Shown here: piece after piece, positions 11,327-22,478 of the stretch | Numbering within the stretch: the stretch's first letter is position 1 | Layout of the letters: every line of letters begins with the position of its first letter | Assembly: GCA_025201705.1 (NCBI GenBank) | Contig: MU616827.1 | Coordinates: 1-38,499 of the forward strand | Direction of reading: 5' to 3' | Origin: Dissophora ornata | Taxonomy: Eukaryota; Mortierellomycota; Mortierellomycetes; Mortierellales; Mortierellaceae | Length of the DNA stretch: 38,499 nt | Made by a program: the position numbers and the translations under genes | Notes under the pieces: model-generated | Seen by the model: the letters and a program-made list of their open reading frames with translations, nothing else | Databases searched by the model: none | Told to the model about the DNA's origin: nothing

Positions 11327-12970
11327 TGCACTGTCATCTACACACCAAGACATGGGCCAGAACACACGGATTGCAGCTCGCTCAACAGTGCCGAAAATGT
11401 ATAGCTCCATCTCGATGTACGCTATCTGCAGCCCATTGTCAAACATGGTATAAACTCCCGAGAACCACTCCCTTCAAACAGCTACTGCAACTCTCCACCA
11501 CAAGCGTGTGATTATCAAAAGAGAAGGCTGTCATTTCAGAGGAAGACGATTGTAAAGAGTGGGCAAGGGAATAGGAGCGGAAATGTAGGAGGGGGTGGAG
11601 TCCATACTGATCAACACATGCTGTGGTGCGCAAAAGACAAAGGCGATCCGTGAGGAGAAGCTTAGGCGCTCTGTGATGCAAGTGTTCGCAATGAGTTTGC
11701 TGACGGATGTCAATGGTCAGAGAAGGTAGGAGAGTGATAAGCAATGTATAAAATCCCATCTCATTTTAACTTTGTATCTGAAGGTGTTGGGATAAGGAGA
11801 TAGAGAAGGGGCGATGCAGGATGTGGAGGGCACAAGAGGAAGGATTTGAGAAGTAAGCCAAGCCGGCGTAAAAGGCAGCCAAGCATTGTTTACGAGTAAC
11901 CTGCAAGAAGGGATGCTGACTCATTGGACGAGGGTGGATGTTTAGATGATCCTGTTGCTCATGTCTGTACACAATCGCTTTTCTAGCTACACTCTTTGTT
12001 TTTGGTGGTGCCTCATAGCCTCAGGCGCACAATAATGTAATAAAATAAAAGACTCCTCGGTTACAATGTCCTGCAACACTGTGATCCGGAAACACAAAAA
12101 GACACCTTGATCCCTTGCCCATGATATTCATCGACGTGAGAGACAGTACGCAAAAAGGAGATCAGGGGAACACAAAGACATGCCCGACATTGAAACGAAG
12201 AATGGTGTAAAATAGTTGGAGGCAGGAACCGGTTGATAAAGGAGAGCAAGGACCTGTTGACATACCAATCCTATTTCTGAATACAAGGTAGGGAGAATAA
12301 GTTGTCGTCTTCAGAAGAAAGAGATCGGCTTTTTGCTTCCCGCGCCTCAATGTGTCGGATAAAGAATAGACGTAATAGAAATGCACAAGAGAAGAAGAGA
12401 GGAAGGGAGAGGCCTCTAATGCGATCAGAAAGTGTCATAACAAGAACAAGGTCAAACCGAGAGCAAGAACAAAGGTACTTGATCTTGCTTCTGCATTTCT
12501 ATTCGACTCTTCAAATAGGGCAAGGTTGAATATATCGGCCAAACTGCGCGAAGGAAACTGAACGCGGAAAGGAGGAAGGGAGTACAGCGCAGGGTGCAAC
12601 GCCGTCGCCTTTCATTCATTCCCTTGCTTGGTCATACGTGAAATCGCTACCCCTGGTCCATCCGTCCTTACATTTTCCTCTGGTATTTTATATCGACCAA
12701 AGGAACTCTAATTGTGGGATGAGGGGCAGTGCAAATATGCAAAAAAGAAAATGGCAGTAAAGGTCAAGGGGGATGAAGTTGAACAAGTACCAATGGATGG
12801 CAGGGAAAATGGACAATAACGCGGCGGTGATGCGCGTCAGGAGATGATATGTAATTCTGCCACATCACAGTACCAATGCACATCGAGCGCTTCCAAAAAA
12901 AGGAGGGAAATCTAGACGGATCTCAAAGAGAGGGCGATCCCAGTGGATAAGGCCAAGAGACCAGTTGTCT

Positions 12971-13604
12971 TCATCTGCGGAACGTCTTACCTGGGTAGAG
13001 TTGATTCCAAGAGTGTTCATTCAGTTCAGTGGTAATGTTTTCGTCGAGCAAGTGAACTCTGATTCCCGGGGAATAATGTACAAAAGCGAATTGTGAATAA
13101 AGATAACGATATCGATTCCGGGCCTCGCCTGTTGTCAAGCGAGCGTGAGGATGCATAAGAACTGTATAGTTTGATGCCTGGATGTCTGCAGGTCTGTTCC
13201 TGTTTTGTCAGCACGACCTGGAATTTCATGTGCTTGTGACCATTCAGTGGGTTGCGCCATCCGAATGTTTTCGTGTTTCTGTTCTAGGCGTTCGCGGCAT
13301 TTGGCTGACTTTATCATCTTCAGTAGCAAGTCATGGGTGAACGGATACACTGCAGAACGACAGAAGGCGTTCATTCCTTGTGATACTGGCATCATGGCGG
13401 GCTGGCGACAGCACGGACAGGGAGAGCCGTAATTGGATCGAGGCTGATGGGCGTTCTAAGGAGAAGGGGAAGCGGCAAAAAAGAGAATAAAACAGCTAAA
13501 AGACCCAGGCAACGAGTGCGCATAATGATGGGAGTGGAATATACCAGTGCTCCCTTATCTGATTGCTTCTGAGGGTCATTTAGGCACTTGAAACTAGAAG
13601 ACAT
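12971..13604 (-). CDS. probable small protein of unknown function
   Basis: I do not recognise this gene. A good start (ATG at 13604, context ctcaac) opens exon 1 (13604-13545). It is followed by an 89-nt intron with donor gtatat and a strong pyrimidine-rich acceptor ccttag, then exon 2 from 13455 in the same phase. Exon 2 encodes a Cys cluster (CPCC, then further Cys) and ordered-looking sequence such as YPFTHDLLLKMIKSAKCRER. The 3' end is unsure. Exon 2 can run to a stop at 13135 (126 residues). Alternatively a very short intron (13240-13200, 41 nt) would join a third frame, open to 12971, containing LMHPHARLTTGEARNRYRYL, for 167 residues. A consensus donor (gtaaga, at 12977) near that end may lead to yet another exon. 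The gene is likely real; the model past 13241 is tentative. Confidence 0.42.
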
Positions 13605-13862
13605 GTTGAGGGTGGACGCGTTCCTCCGGCGCCCTTGTTTTCTGATGATCCACAGCCGCGATTATGAACATGTACGTCGCATATGGCTTCGATCCGTTTC
13701 ATCGTCTCTGGCTCATGTTGTCTATAGCATGAAGTGTATATAGCGCCTGTAAACTGCTTTCATTACCCCGTCATATTGTAATGCCCTGCACCATGTATGG
13801 CCCCTGTTTCTGCTTCGCACTTTGAAAGCTTCTCTATCCCTGCCTCAATGCTGTCTATTGTA
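13605..13862. other. short gap between small gene and helicase
   Basis: No coding sequence is evident. It should hold the promoter of the small minus-strand gene starting at 13604 and the 3' end of the helicase transcript. Confidence 0.5.
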
Positions 13863-13868
13863 TTTATT
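13863..13868 (-). terminator. poly(A) signal of the helicase gene
   Basis: TTTATT on the plus strand reads AATAAA on the minus strand, 25 nt past the helicase stop. Confidence 0.6.
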
Positions 13869-13892
13869 CATTTCTACGGAAGCGACATAATC

Positions 13893-16682
<2,790 letters not shown>

Positions 16683-17310
16683 CGTTCGTTGTTTTGGAGA
16701 ATTCTGTGTTGTGAATAGTCAATAGTCTATGTTGTCTCCCTCTTTATTTGGTTTGGTGTGGCACCGGCATAAAATTCGTGTTTGTATCTTTGGGTGGTGC
16801 CGTCACGGGCTAACACGCTGTGGTCCTCAATGGAACCCCATTGATGCTGCACTCGACGCGGTGGTGCCGATACTTCGCCGCAGGAAGTGGTTCTCTTCCT
16901 CCACGGTACTGAGCTTTCACTGTTCGCAGCGTGTAGATGATGTTGTGTTGTCTGCTGCGGCTCCAGCTTGACGAAGCGGGGGCGCAGGCATGGAAAGGAG
17001 AAGCAAGGCGAGAGTGCTTGTTTGAGTGCACAGGTGTATTGCTCCAACAGGTCAAAGCCCTTGCCTCCATCAACATGAGCGCCACCACGCATCGACACGA
17101 ATCGACTCACTGTCAAGCAAGTCTGCACCTGCCTGTTTGCCACACAAATGATTCTTGTTCGTGTCTACACCGGTATAAAATTGCGACGTTCCCTTTTTCG
17201 CTCCTTCTTCCTCTTTCCTTTCTCCGAACACGCCATACACGTCCACACGCAACCCTTTTTCCCTGCACAAACAAACACACCGCCGACACACGCACATCTG
17301 CATACGCAAC
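16683..17310. promoter_or_regulatory. bidirectional promoter region, helicase / SKP1
   Basis: The 628 bp between the helicase start codon and the SKP1 start codon are the only space for both promoters. The last 150 bp before SKP1 are CT- and CA-rich, with runs such as ctccttcttcctctttcctt. The reading frames on both strands here lack protein character. Confidence 0.55.
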
Positions 17311-18068
17311 ATGCCTGTCACCCTCACATCCCTCGATAACGAGACCTTCACGGTCGACAAGGAGGTCGCCGAGCGCTCCATTCTTATCAAGAACATGATC
17401 GAAGGTATCTCGAGAGCCTAGTGCCTGTCACTACAACATGAATTTATACATGAACGATGCTGGCTTGAGATGTTGACCAAGACCCCATCTCCATTTCTTG
17501 GACCAAAAACCGACCTATTATTATGTCCTCTTTTGACAGACGTCGGCGAGTCCGACTCACCCATCCCTCTTCCAAACGTGTCCAGCTCTGTCCTGAAAAA
17601 GGTGTGTTCCTCGACTCCTTCTGCTCCCAATAACGATGCTCCACGAACGAAACATGACAAGCTCTTGTCGATCCTGAAAGACGGACTCTAAACGCACAGT
17701 GAGCTGACACCATGTTTTTCGACGTCTGTTCTGTTCTTTCACAGGTCATCGAGTACTGCGAGCACCACCGCAACGACCCCGTCCAGGTCCAGGACGAGAC
17801 TGATGATCCCCGAAAGCGCTCGAACGACATTGAGGAGTGGGACATGAAGTTCATGCAGGTGGACCAGGAGATGCTCTTTGAGATCATCCTGGCAGCCAAT
17901 TATCTCGATATCAAGCCTTTGCTTGATGTCGGATGCAAGACCGTTGCTAACCTGATCAAGGGCAAGACGCCCGAAGAGATTCGTAAGCTTTTCAACATCG
18001 CGAACGACTTCACTCCAGAGGAGGAGGCGCAGATCAAGAAGGAGAACGAGTGGGCAGAGGATCGCTAA
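17311..18068 (+). CDS. SKP1: SKP1, adaptor of SCF ubiquitin ligases
   Basis: SKP1 bridges cullin-1 and F-box proteins in SCF ubiquitin ligases, controlling protein turnover in cytosol and nucleus. The exons are 17311-17404, 17540-17601 and 17745-18068, with phases matching, giving 159 residues, the usual family length. The N-terminal POZ/BTB-like fold begins with [17 protein letters not shown] and continues through [21 protein letters not shown]. The C-terminal Skp1 signature includes [20 protein letters not shown] and [17 protein letters not shown]. It then has the F-box-binding tail [22 protein letters not shown], ending ENEWAEDR. Nothing is missing or odd. Orthology is very secure. Confidence 0.97.
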
Positions 18069-18177
18069 ACGACAGGGGATAGCGTTGATCGATGACTGAT
18101 TTCTCCGGTCAACCGAAATCTCCAGCACTCGCTGGCTTGCATTTTCCGTTTGTATATTATCAGGATATGGCCAACCC

Positions 18178-18183
18178 AATAAA
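18178..18183 (+). terminator. poly(A) signal of SKP1
   Basis: AATAAA lies about 110 nt past the SKP1 stop, a normal spacing for a fungal 3' UTR. Confidence 0.65.
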
Positions 18184-19052
18184 TTCCAATGCGCAACCTT
18201 AACTTTGAGTGAGATTCAGTGGGCTATGCTTACTTTTCTGGTCGATGGAAAGAGATCGTGTCGCTTTGGTGATGGTTTGTCCGTCTGAGACAAAATTTGC
18301 CCAGCCGGCCTTTCGCCACCGCGTCTGAATCATGAAGCGTGAAGAGCAACCTTGCCACCATTACTGCCCCGCCTTAATATTTTAATTGCAATCACGCCTC
18401 CCTGAAACCTAGACACGCATTTCTCTCAGCAACGCCTTGGCAAGCAACTCATTACCCGTGACGTTCCTGAGCCGCTCCATCCTTGGTTGACTGTTTCTCC
18501 AGCACGCCCACTCCATTCTTGAGTGTGTTAAAGACTGGGAAGCCAAGAGACTACCTACAAATAGCGCATTGTGGAGGCCTGCGACTTCGCCCATGGTGTG
18601 GTCAGGTGTACTACGTCTCCTGAGGCTTGTTTCAGACGGCGCAACATGCATGTGCTTTCACTCACCGACGCTGTAGGTTGTCTGCTTTGTGTGTCGTGCA
18701 CCCATACAACACATGGTATAATAAATCCATCATGCGACTTCTCATCAAAGCCGTGAAAGTCTGTATCCGTACAGTTGTTGTCGTCCACCCGGATGACAGC
18801 GTGCCTTGGTCGAGCAAGGCCAGGGTCGCTATCCAAAAATGCTGGAAATGTATCGCTGCAGCAGGATACGCGACTGACAGAGGGATTTCCTAATTCTGCA
18901 CGTCCCGAAAACGATTTGGATCTGAAGACAGTCAACCCTCGAGGAAGTATGGTTTCGCGACAAATGTCCAACCTCAACCTTTTCTGTCTCGTCGACGGTG
19001 AATCTACGTCGAATGCCTTCTCGGTCAAGACTACATTACGTGGAAGGTACAT
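18184..19052. other. intergenic stretch with one orphan ORF
   Basis: About 870 bp lie between SKP1 and the Tse2-like gene. The minus strand has an uninterrupted 165-codon frame (19052-18555) that starts 12 bp past the Tse2-like stop. No intron, domain or compositional signal backs it, and an open frame of this length is expected about once by chance in a window this size. Plus-strand frames are weaker still. I treat it as unproven. Confidence 0.4.
18555..19052 (-). CDS. orphan ORF, doubtful coding
   Basis: This is a single-frame ORF of 165 codons with an ATG at 19052 (cAATAAAATG context, overlapping the likely poly(A) signal of the upstream gene). Its sequence has mixed, not clearly low-complexity, composition and several Cys, but I recognise no family and see no splice sites. 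It may be a real lineage-specific gene or simply part of the 3' UTR and spacer. Confidence 0.18.
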   Translation of the reverse strand: MYLPRNVVLTEKAFDVDSPSTRQKRLRLDICRETILPRGLTVFRSKSFSGRAELGNPSVSRVSCCSDTFPAFLDSDPGLARPRHAVIRVDDNNCTDTDFHGFDEKSHDGFIIPCVVWVHDTQSRQPTASVSESTCMLRRLKQASGDVVHLTTPWAKSQASTMRYL

Positions 19053-19058
19053 TTTATT
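19053..19058 (-). terminator. poly(A) signal of the Tse2-like gene
   Basis: TTTATT on the plus strand reads AATAAA on the minus strand, starting about 5 nt past the stop at 19064. Confidence 0.5.
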
Positions 19059-19063
19059 GCACT

Positions 19064-19561
19064 TCAGTTTTCTTCGAGAGCGTCAATGTCGAGGCTGTCG
19101 TTGTCCTCTCCTGCAGGAAATTTTATCTGGTACTCTTCCTTTGTCATCCTGGCACTACTTGTCTCCAGAAAGCCCGTTATCATATCATTGAGCTGCCACA
19201 AGGCCATGGGGCGTGCACATTGGAGCGAGAAGTGGTCACCTCTTTCACAGATCAAGACTAATCCGTTTGGGATCGGCGTGTGCTTTTCAATGATGAATAT
19301 GTTGACACTCTCTGCTTCAAAGCTTTCGGCCACATCCTGAAAGGTTGTACTATATGGTGACCGAAGTGAGCAGCCATTTGGGACTTTCCACATCTTTTGT
19401 CCTGCGGGGAGTGGAAGCACCTGCCCTGAATCGACAGTTTTGAGATCATATGCGCCACGCGTTTTGATGGTCCCATCACGTAGATTGACCCGAGTGCCTG
19501 ATTGGATTCTGGCCAAGGTGGCAGGGAAGGCCCTGTTGAATCTCTTCATTGCAAATCGCAT
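19064..19561 (-). CDS. Tse2-like ADP-ribosyltransferase-fold protein
   Basis: This is a 165-residue single-exon coding region. It resembles the Tse2 family, first known as bacterial type VI toxins with an ADP-ribosyltransferase-like fold and widespread as uncharacterised proteins in fungi. Landmarks visible here are an early LAR at 16-18, NGCSLR at 62-67, IPNGLVL at 97-103, GDHFSLQ at 108-114, and a C-terminal helix with PMALWQLND. No bacterial secretion genes are nearby. The first 18 residues are rich in Arg, Lys, Phe and Ala with no acidic residue, which suggests a mitochondrial presequence. Upstream is an apparent non-coding exon ending gctgacag|gtgagtg, joined to an acceptor ctttag near 19601. 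No ATG occurs between them, so 19561 is the start. Activity and toxicity are not shown by sequence. A fungal housekeeping or self-directed role is equally possible. Confidence 0.7.
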   Translation of the reverse strand: MRFAMKRFNRAFPATLARIQSGTRVNLRDGTIKTRGAYDLKTVDSGQVLPLPAGQKMWKVPNGCSLRSPYSTTFQDVAESFEAESVNIFIIEKHTPIPNGLVLICERGDHFSLQCARPMALWQLNDMITGFLETSSARMTKEEYQIKFPAGEDNDSLDIDALEEN

Positions 19562-19601
19562 TGGAGTGGAGTCTTCGTTGCTGTCAAATCTACGTCGCTA
19601 A

Positions 19602-19708
19602 AGTAAAACACAGATCTGCTTCTTAATGCAAAACTGTGGTGTTCGTTTCATAGTAGATGGAGAGAGAAGGAGAAGAGAATGAAAAAGAACCATAATTGAT
19701 CACTCACC
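19602..19708 (-). other. intron in the 5' UTR of the Tse2-like gene
   Basis: The minus strand shows a strong donor (gctgacag|gtgagtg, near 19708) and a pyrimidine-rich acceptor ending ttttactttag near 19602. The upstream exon (about 19709-19800) has no ATG, so it would be leader only. It lies within 70 bp of the ESS2 stop, so the promoter must overlap the ESS2 3' end. Confidence 0.55.
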
Positions 19709-19866
19709 TGTCAGCGGTGCGATGGTGTCGCTTGGTCTGAGAGAGCGATGATGATGTTGCTGTGAATGACTAAAGAAGAGACACGGAGATGACACGATAA
19801 AAATGAAGAGAATTGTATATTACAATGGCGCTACAACTACAACAATACAGGTTACAATCTGCTCGG

Positions 19867-21796
19867 CTAGCGCCTATTCAGCGGCGAGGGTGTCACTGGC
19901 GCATGTTGACGGTTCCCTGCTCGGTCATCTATACTGGGGCTGGCATTGCCATATGATGATCTCAACTGAAGATCTGCACCACGACTATTACTGTTTCTGG
20001 CCCTGACCAACAAACTCTTCGCCGCAGGAGATAGCATCTCCGCCCTGGCTCTTGGGTTCGGGCTGGAAACGCGGGCATTTCCAGAGCGCGAGCTTGATCC
20101 ACCAGGTGTTCCTCGGAATGGCGAGGAAGAAACTGCGACGTAAGGCGAATTGAAGCGCGGGGTAGGTGTAGTGCCTCCAAGAGCGTTGTGATACTGAGAC
20201 AGGGTAGATAGCGATGGTGAAGCAAACACCTTTGCTCGCAGTGACGAGTTTTCCCTGTAACGCTTTGATGCCTTTTCTGACAGCTTCTGTGCGATCAACT
20301 CGCGGCGGGGCGTCGAAGGCAATTGAAAAGGAGACGGTCCTAGTGTTGCAGCAGAGTCAGTAGTACAATCGTCAGTTTCCTATTTCCCATGAACTCTTTG
20401 ATGTCAGGTCTGTATCAAACGCAACAAAGAACTCACCTGAATCACCAATACCAGAGCTGATCAACAGTGGCTCATCCTCGATGGTTCCCCAGGTCATCAT
20501 ATCTGGATCGTCCCCCATCTGGGACATGCTAGGAGTGGGCGTTGAGGAGACAAAGCTGTAACCCCCCACCTTGGGTGTATCGGTATTTTTTCCCTTCATG
20601 TCTAACAAGTCAGAAGGTTGCTGAAATTAACAAGTATGTCCTGTAGAATCATTCACGCCAATGGCACGCTGTTGGTAATAATACTTACAAGGTGTTGGAT
20701 CTATCTTTGCGGCTGCCGCTTGGTTGACAACTAGCAAGTCCCGTCCCTGGAACGATGTGTTTCGGTACACAATTTCCTTCGGGCTTCCACGAATCGTTTT
20801 TTCGTCAAGCAGTGTACCTAAACCCTCCGGATTATACATCAATGCATTCTTAGCCTACATATGCTGTGTTAGTAAAAGTTGTATTGGAGCCTGTCTGGAA
20901 CCTTGAAGCTTCAAAAAATTGCCTAAATGTACCTTGTATTCCCATGTTGGAATAACGCCCGATCTCTTGTCGCTAACCATCAGCGCCAGTTTTGAGCTCT
21001 CGTCCTGAGATCCAGAATGACCTGGGTTGTGGCCATTTTCAAGAAGTCTCTGGTTCTTCTTTTCTTGCTCGTACATCCAGCGGTATTTTTCCCTCTTCTG
21101 CGTATTGATCCGTTCTATAATCTCGCCAAAGGAGGCGTTGTCCTCACTAGTATATCGTGCTTGAAACTGATCCAGTGTAAGTGTAGTATCGACTGCATCC
21201 TTCTCGGGGATTGTATCGGAAGTTGCATCACGATTTCGGAGGACACTAGCTGATGGTGTATCGAGTATCGGTGTATCAGCTGTGCCAAATCCGGATCGCG
21301 CATCTGCTTTGGTGTCGTCTAGCCAGGTCGGTGTGGCATTTCCGATATCCACACGAGCAGGGGTCCACGACTGATCCATCACGCCGTTCCTTAAAATCCT
21401 TGGTGTCCGCGCTATAAGATGTGGATCGTCAGGTCTGTTATCAACTGACACCATGTGGTGCTATCAGGGACTTTCGTGGCGCAGCGTTCTCCTACCTGGC
21501 GTCTTTAGCCTCCGTTGTCCCAGGGGGGTGTCGTTTCCAGTGATATCCCTGGCAGCGGCTTCTATCCGCTCGACGTCGTTCATCTTGATGGCATCGAGGT
21601 ATGCATGTTGTCGCTTGAGTTTGGCGAGGTCTGGAAAGAAATCACGCTCAATGATCTTGCTGAGCGCTTCGATGTACTCATCCTCCTCAATGACCTGTGG
21701 TGGCGGCGGTGGGAGTATATTAGACTTGTACTTTGTGGTTGTGGTCAAAGCCGATGTGGGTTTGTCCCTGCTCTTGATTAGATCCTTGGAGGCCAT
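19867..21796 (-). CDS. ESS2: splicing factor ESS2 / DGCR14 homologue
   Basis: ESS2 is a nuclear protein associated with late (C) spliceosome complexes and needed for accurate 3' splice-site use. The exons are 21796-21496, 21411-20933, 20854-20689, 20601-20437 and 20339-19867, all frame-consistent, giving 527 residues. The N-terminal signature is EDEYIEALSKIIERDFFPDL near residues 38-57. Next comes the LDQFQARYTSEDNASFGEII block and a long helix (INTQKREKYRWMYEQEKK). The KNALMYNPEG motif follows, then the conserved TPKVGGYSFVSSTPTPS with MTWGTIEDEP. The tail is RRELIAQKLSEKA followed by a Ser/Arg-rich stretch. Its length is slightly above the animal protein. It is divergent from the UPF0658 gene. 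Identity is secure. Confidence 0.93.
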
Positions 21797-21949
21797 GGTC
21801 GTGGTGGTTATCGTTGTGGATCGCAATGGGAGAAAAGCATGCGACACCGAGAGCCAGATGCGTGACTGGCGTGCGAAAGTGAATGTGGACCTGTGGAATC
21901 GAACTCGGTCCATATTGCATTTCAGAAACTGCCAGGAGGAGGTCTTTGT

Positions 21950-22024
<75 letters not shown>

Positions 22025-22478
22025 TGCAGCTGCACTGCTACTTCCCTTTTGCTCTGGCCACGCGCATCCCCTGCTGAGCGAGAGGCACAATCCGCAATGC
22101 CGGACAACACCAGCACTCGGAACCCCATTCCTCCTCCCTCCTTTCGGTCGGGGTTTGGAGTGTACGCAGTAAAATTTAATCTTGCGTGTGTTTAGTGTTA
22201 ATAAATATTCATTGGGAGCCGAAAGTAAAAATAATGAAAAGCGTTCCTGAAGCGCGGCACTCCTCCAACGTTCACGTCAAACGTCCCCCTTGTCATCTGT
22301 CTAGATCGCCCCCCACACTCATCCCATCACACCTCCGCCGCCGTGCCACCCGTCAGCACCTCCTGCCAAACAACTCTCCGCCATATCTCCTACATCCTCC
22401 CTCTTGCTCGCCCTCTCTTCTCCCTCCTTTTTATTAACACCCAGCGGTGCATCGTCATCTCGCTAGCAAATCTCGCTA
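21797..22478. promoter_or_regulatory. divergent promoter, ESS2 / UPF0658 gene
   Basis: The region holds the long TC tract and, from about 22260 to 22470, a C- and T-rich leader typical of fungal 5' UTRs before the UPF0658 start codon. No coding sequence is supported. Confidence 0.55.
21953..22021. repeat. (TC)n microsatellite, about 34 units
   Basis: A 69-bp uninterrupted TC tract lies in the 682-bp divergent promoter between ESS2 (start 21796) and the UPF0658 gene (start 22479). It is about 157 bp upstream of the ESS2 ATG and reads GAGAGA on the ESS2 sense strand. The dipeptide-repeat ORFs on both strands here are artefacts of it. Confidence 0.95.

Larger units (their letters stand above)
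10796..12970. other. gene-poor stretch upstream of the zinc-finger gene
   Basis: About 2.2 kb with only short, unconvincing reading frames on both strands. It holds a GA repeat (about 10962-10993), a CA repeat (about 11309-11326) and mixed AT-rich sequence. It should include the promoter and 5' UTR of the zinc-finger gene, and perhaps the 3' end of the small gene at 12971-13604. A long regulatory region or a non-coding transcript is possible, but nothing in the sequence proves either. Confidence 0.5.

Noticed and set aside
12541..12980. Further exons of the small gene past its consensus donor at 12977
   Set aside because: Several acceptors would fit (for example near 12859 and 12710), but each adds only a few residues before a stop, so no choice can be defended.
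10796..13600. Possible tRNA or 5S genes in the gene-poor region
   Set aside because: I found no T-loop (GGTTCRANNCC-type) sequence with a matching D-arm, and nothing like a 5S internal control region.
19867..19900. ESS2 and the Tse2-like gene as one transcript
   Set aside because: They are on the same strand and close, but a leader exon and strong intron between them indicate a separate Tse2-like transcript start. Joint transcripts cannot be excluded without RNA data.
21464..22090. Frames with long Arg-Glu or Leu-Ser dipeptide repeats at the TC tract
   Set aside because: They translate the microsatellite. Only the part from ATG 21796 belongs to ESS2 exon 1.
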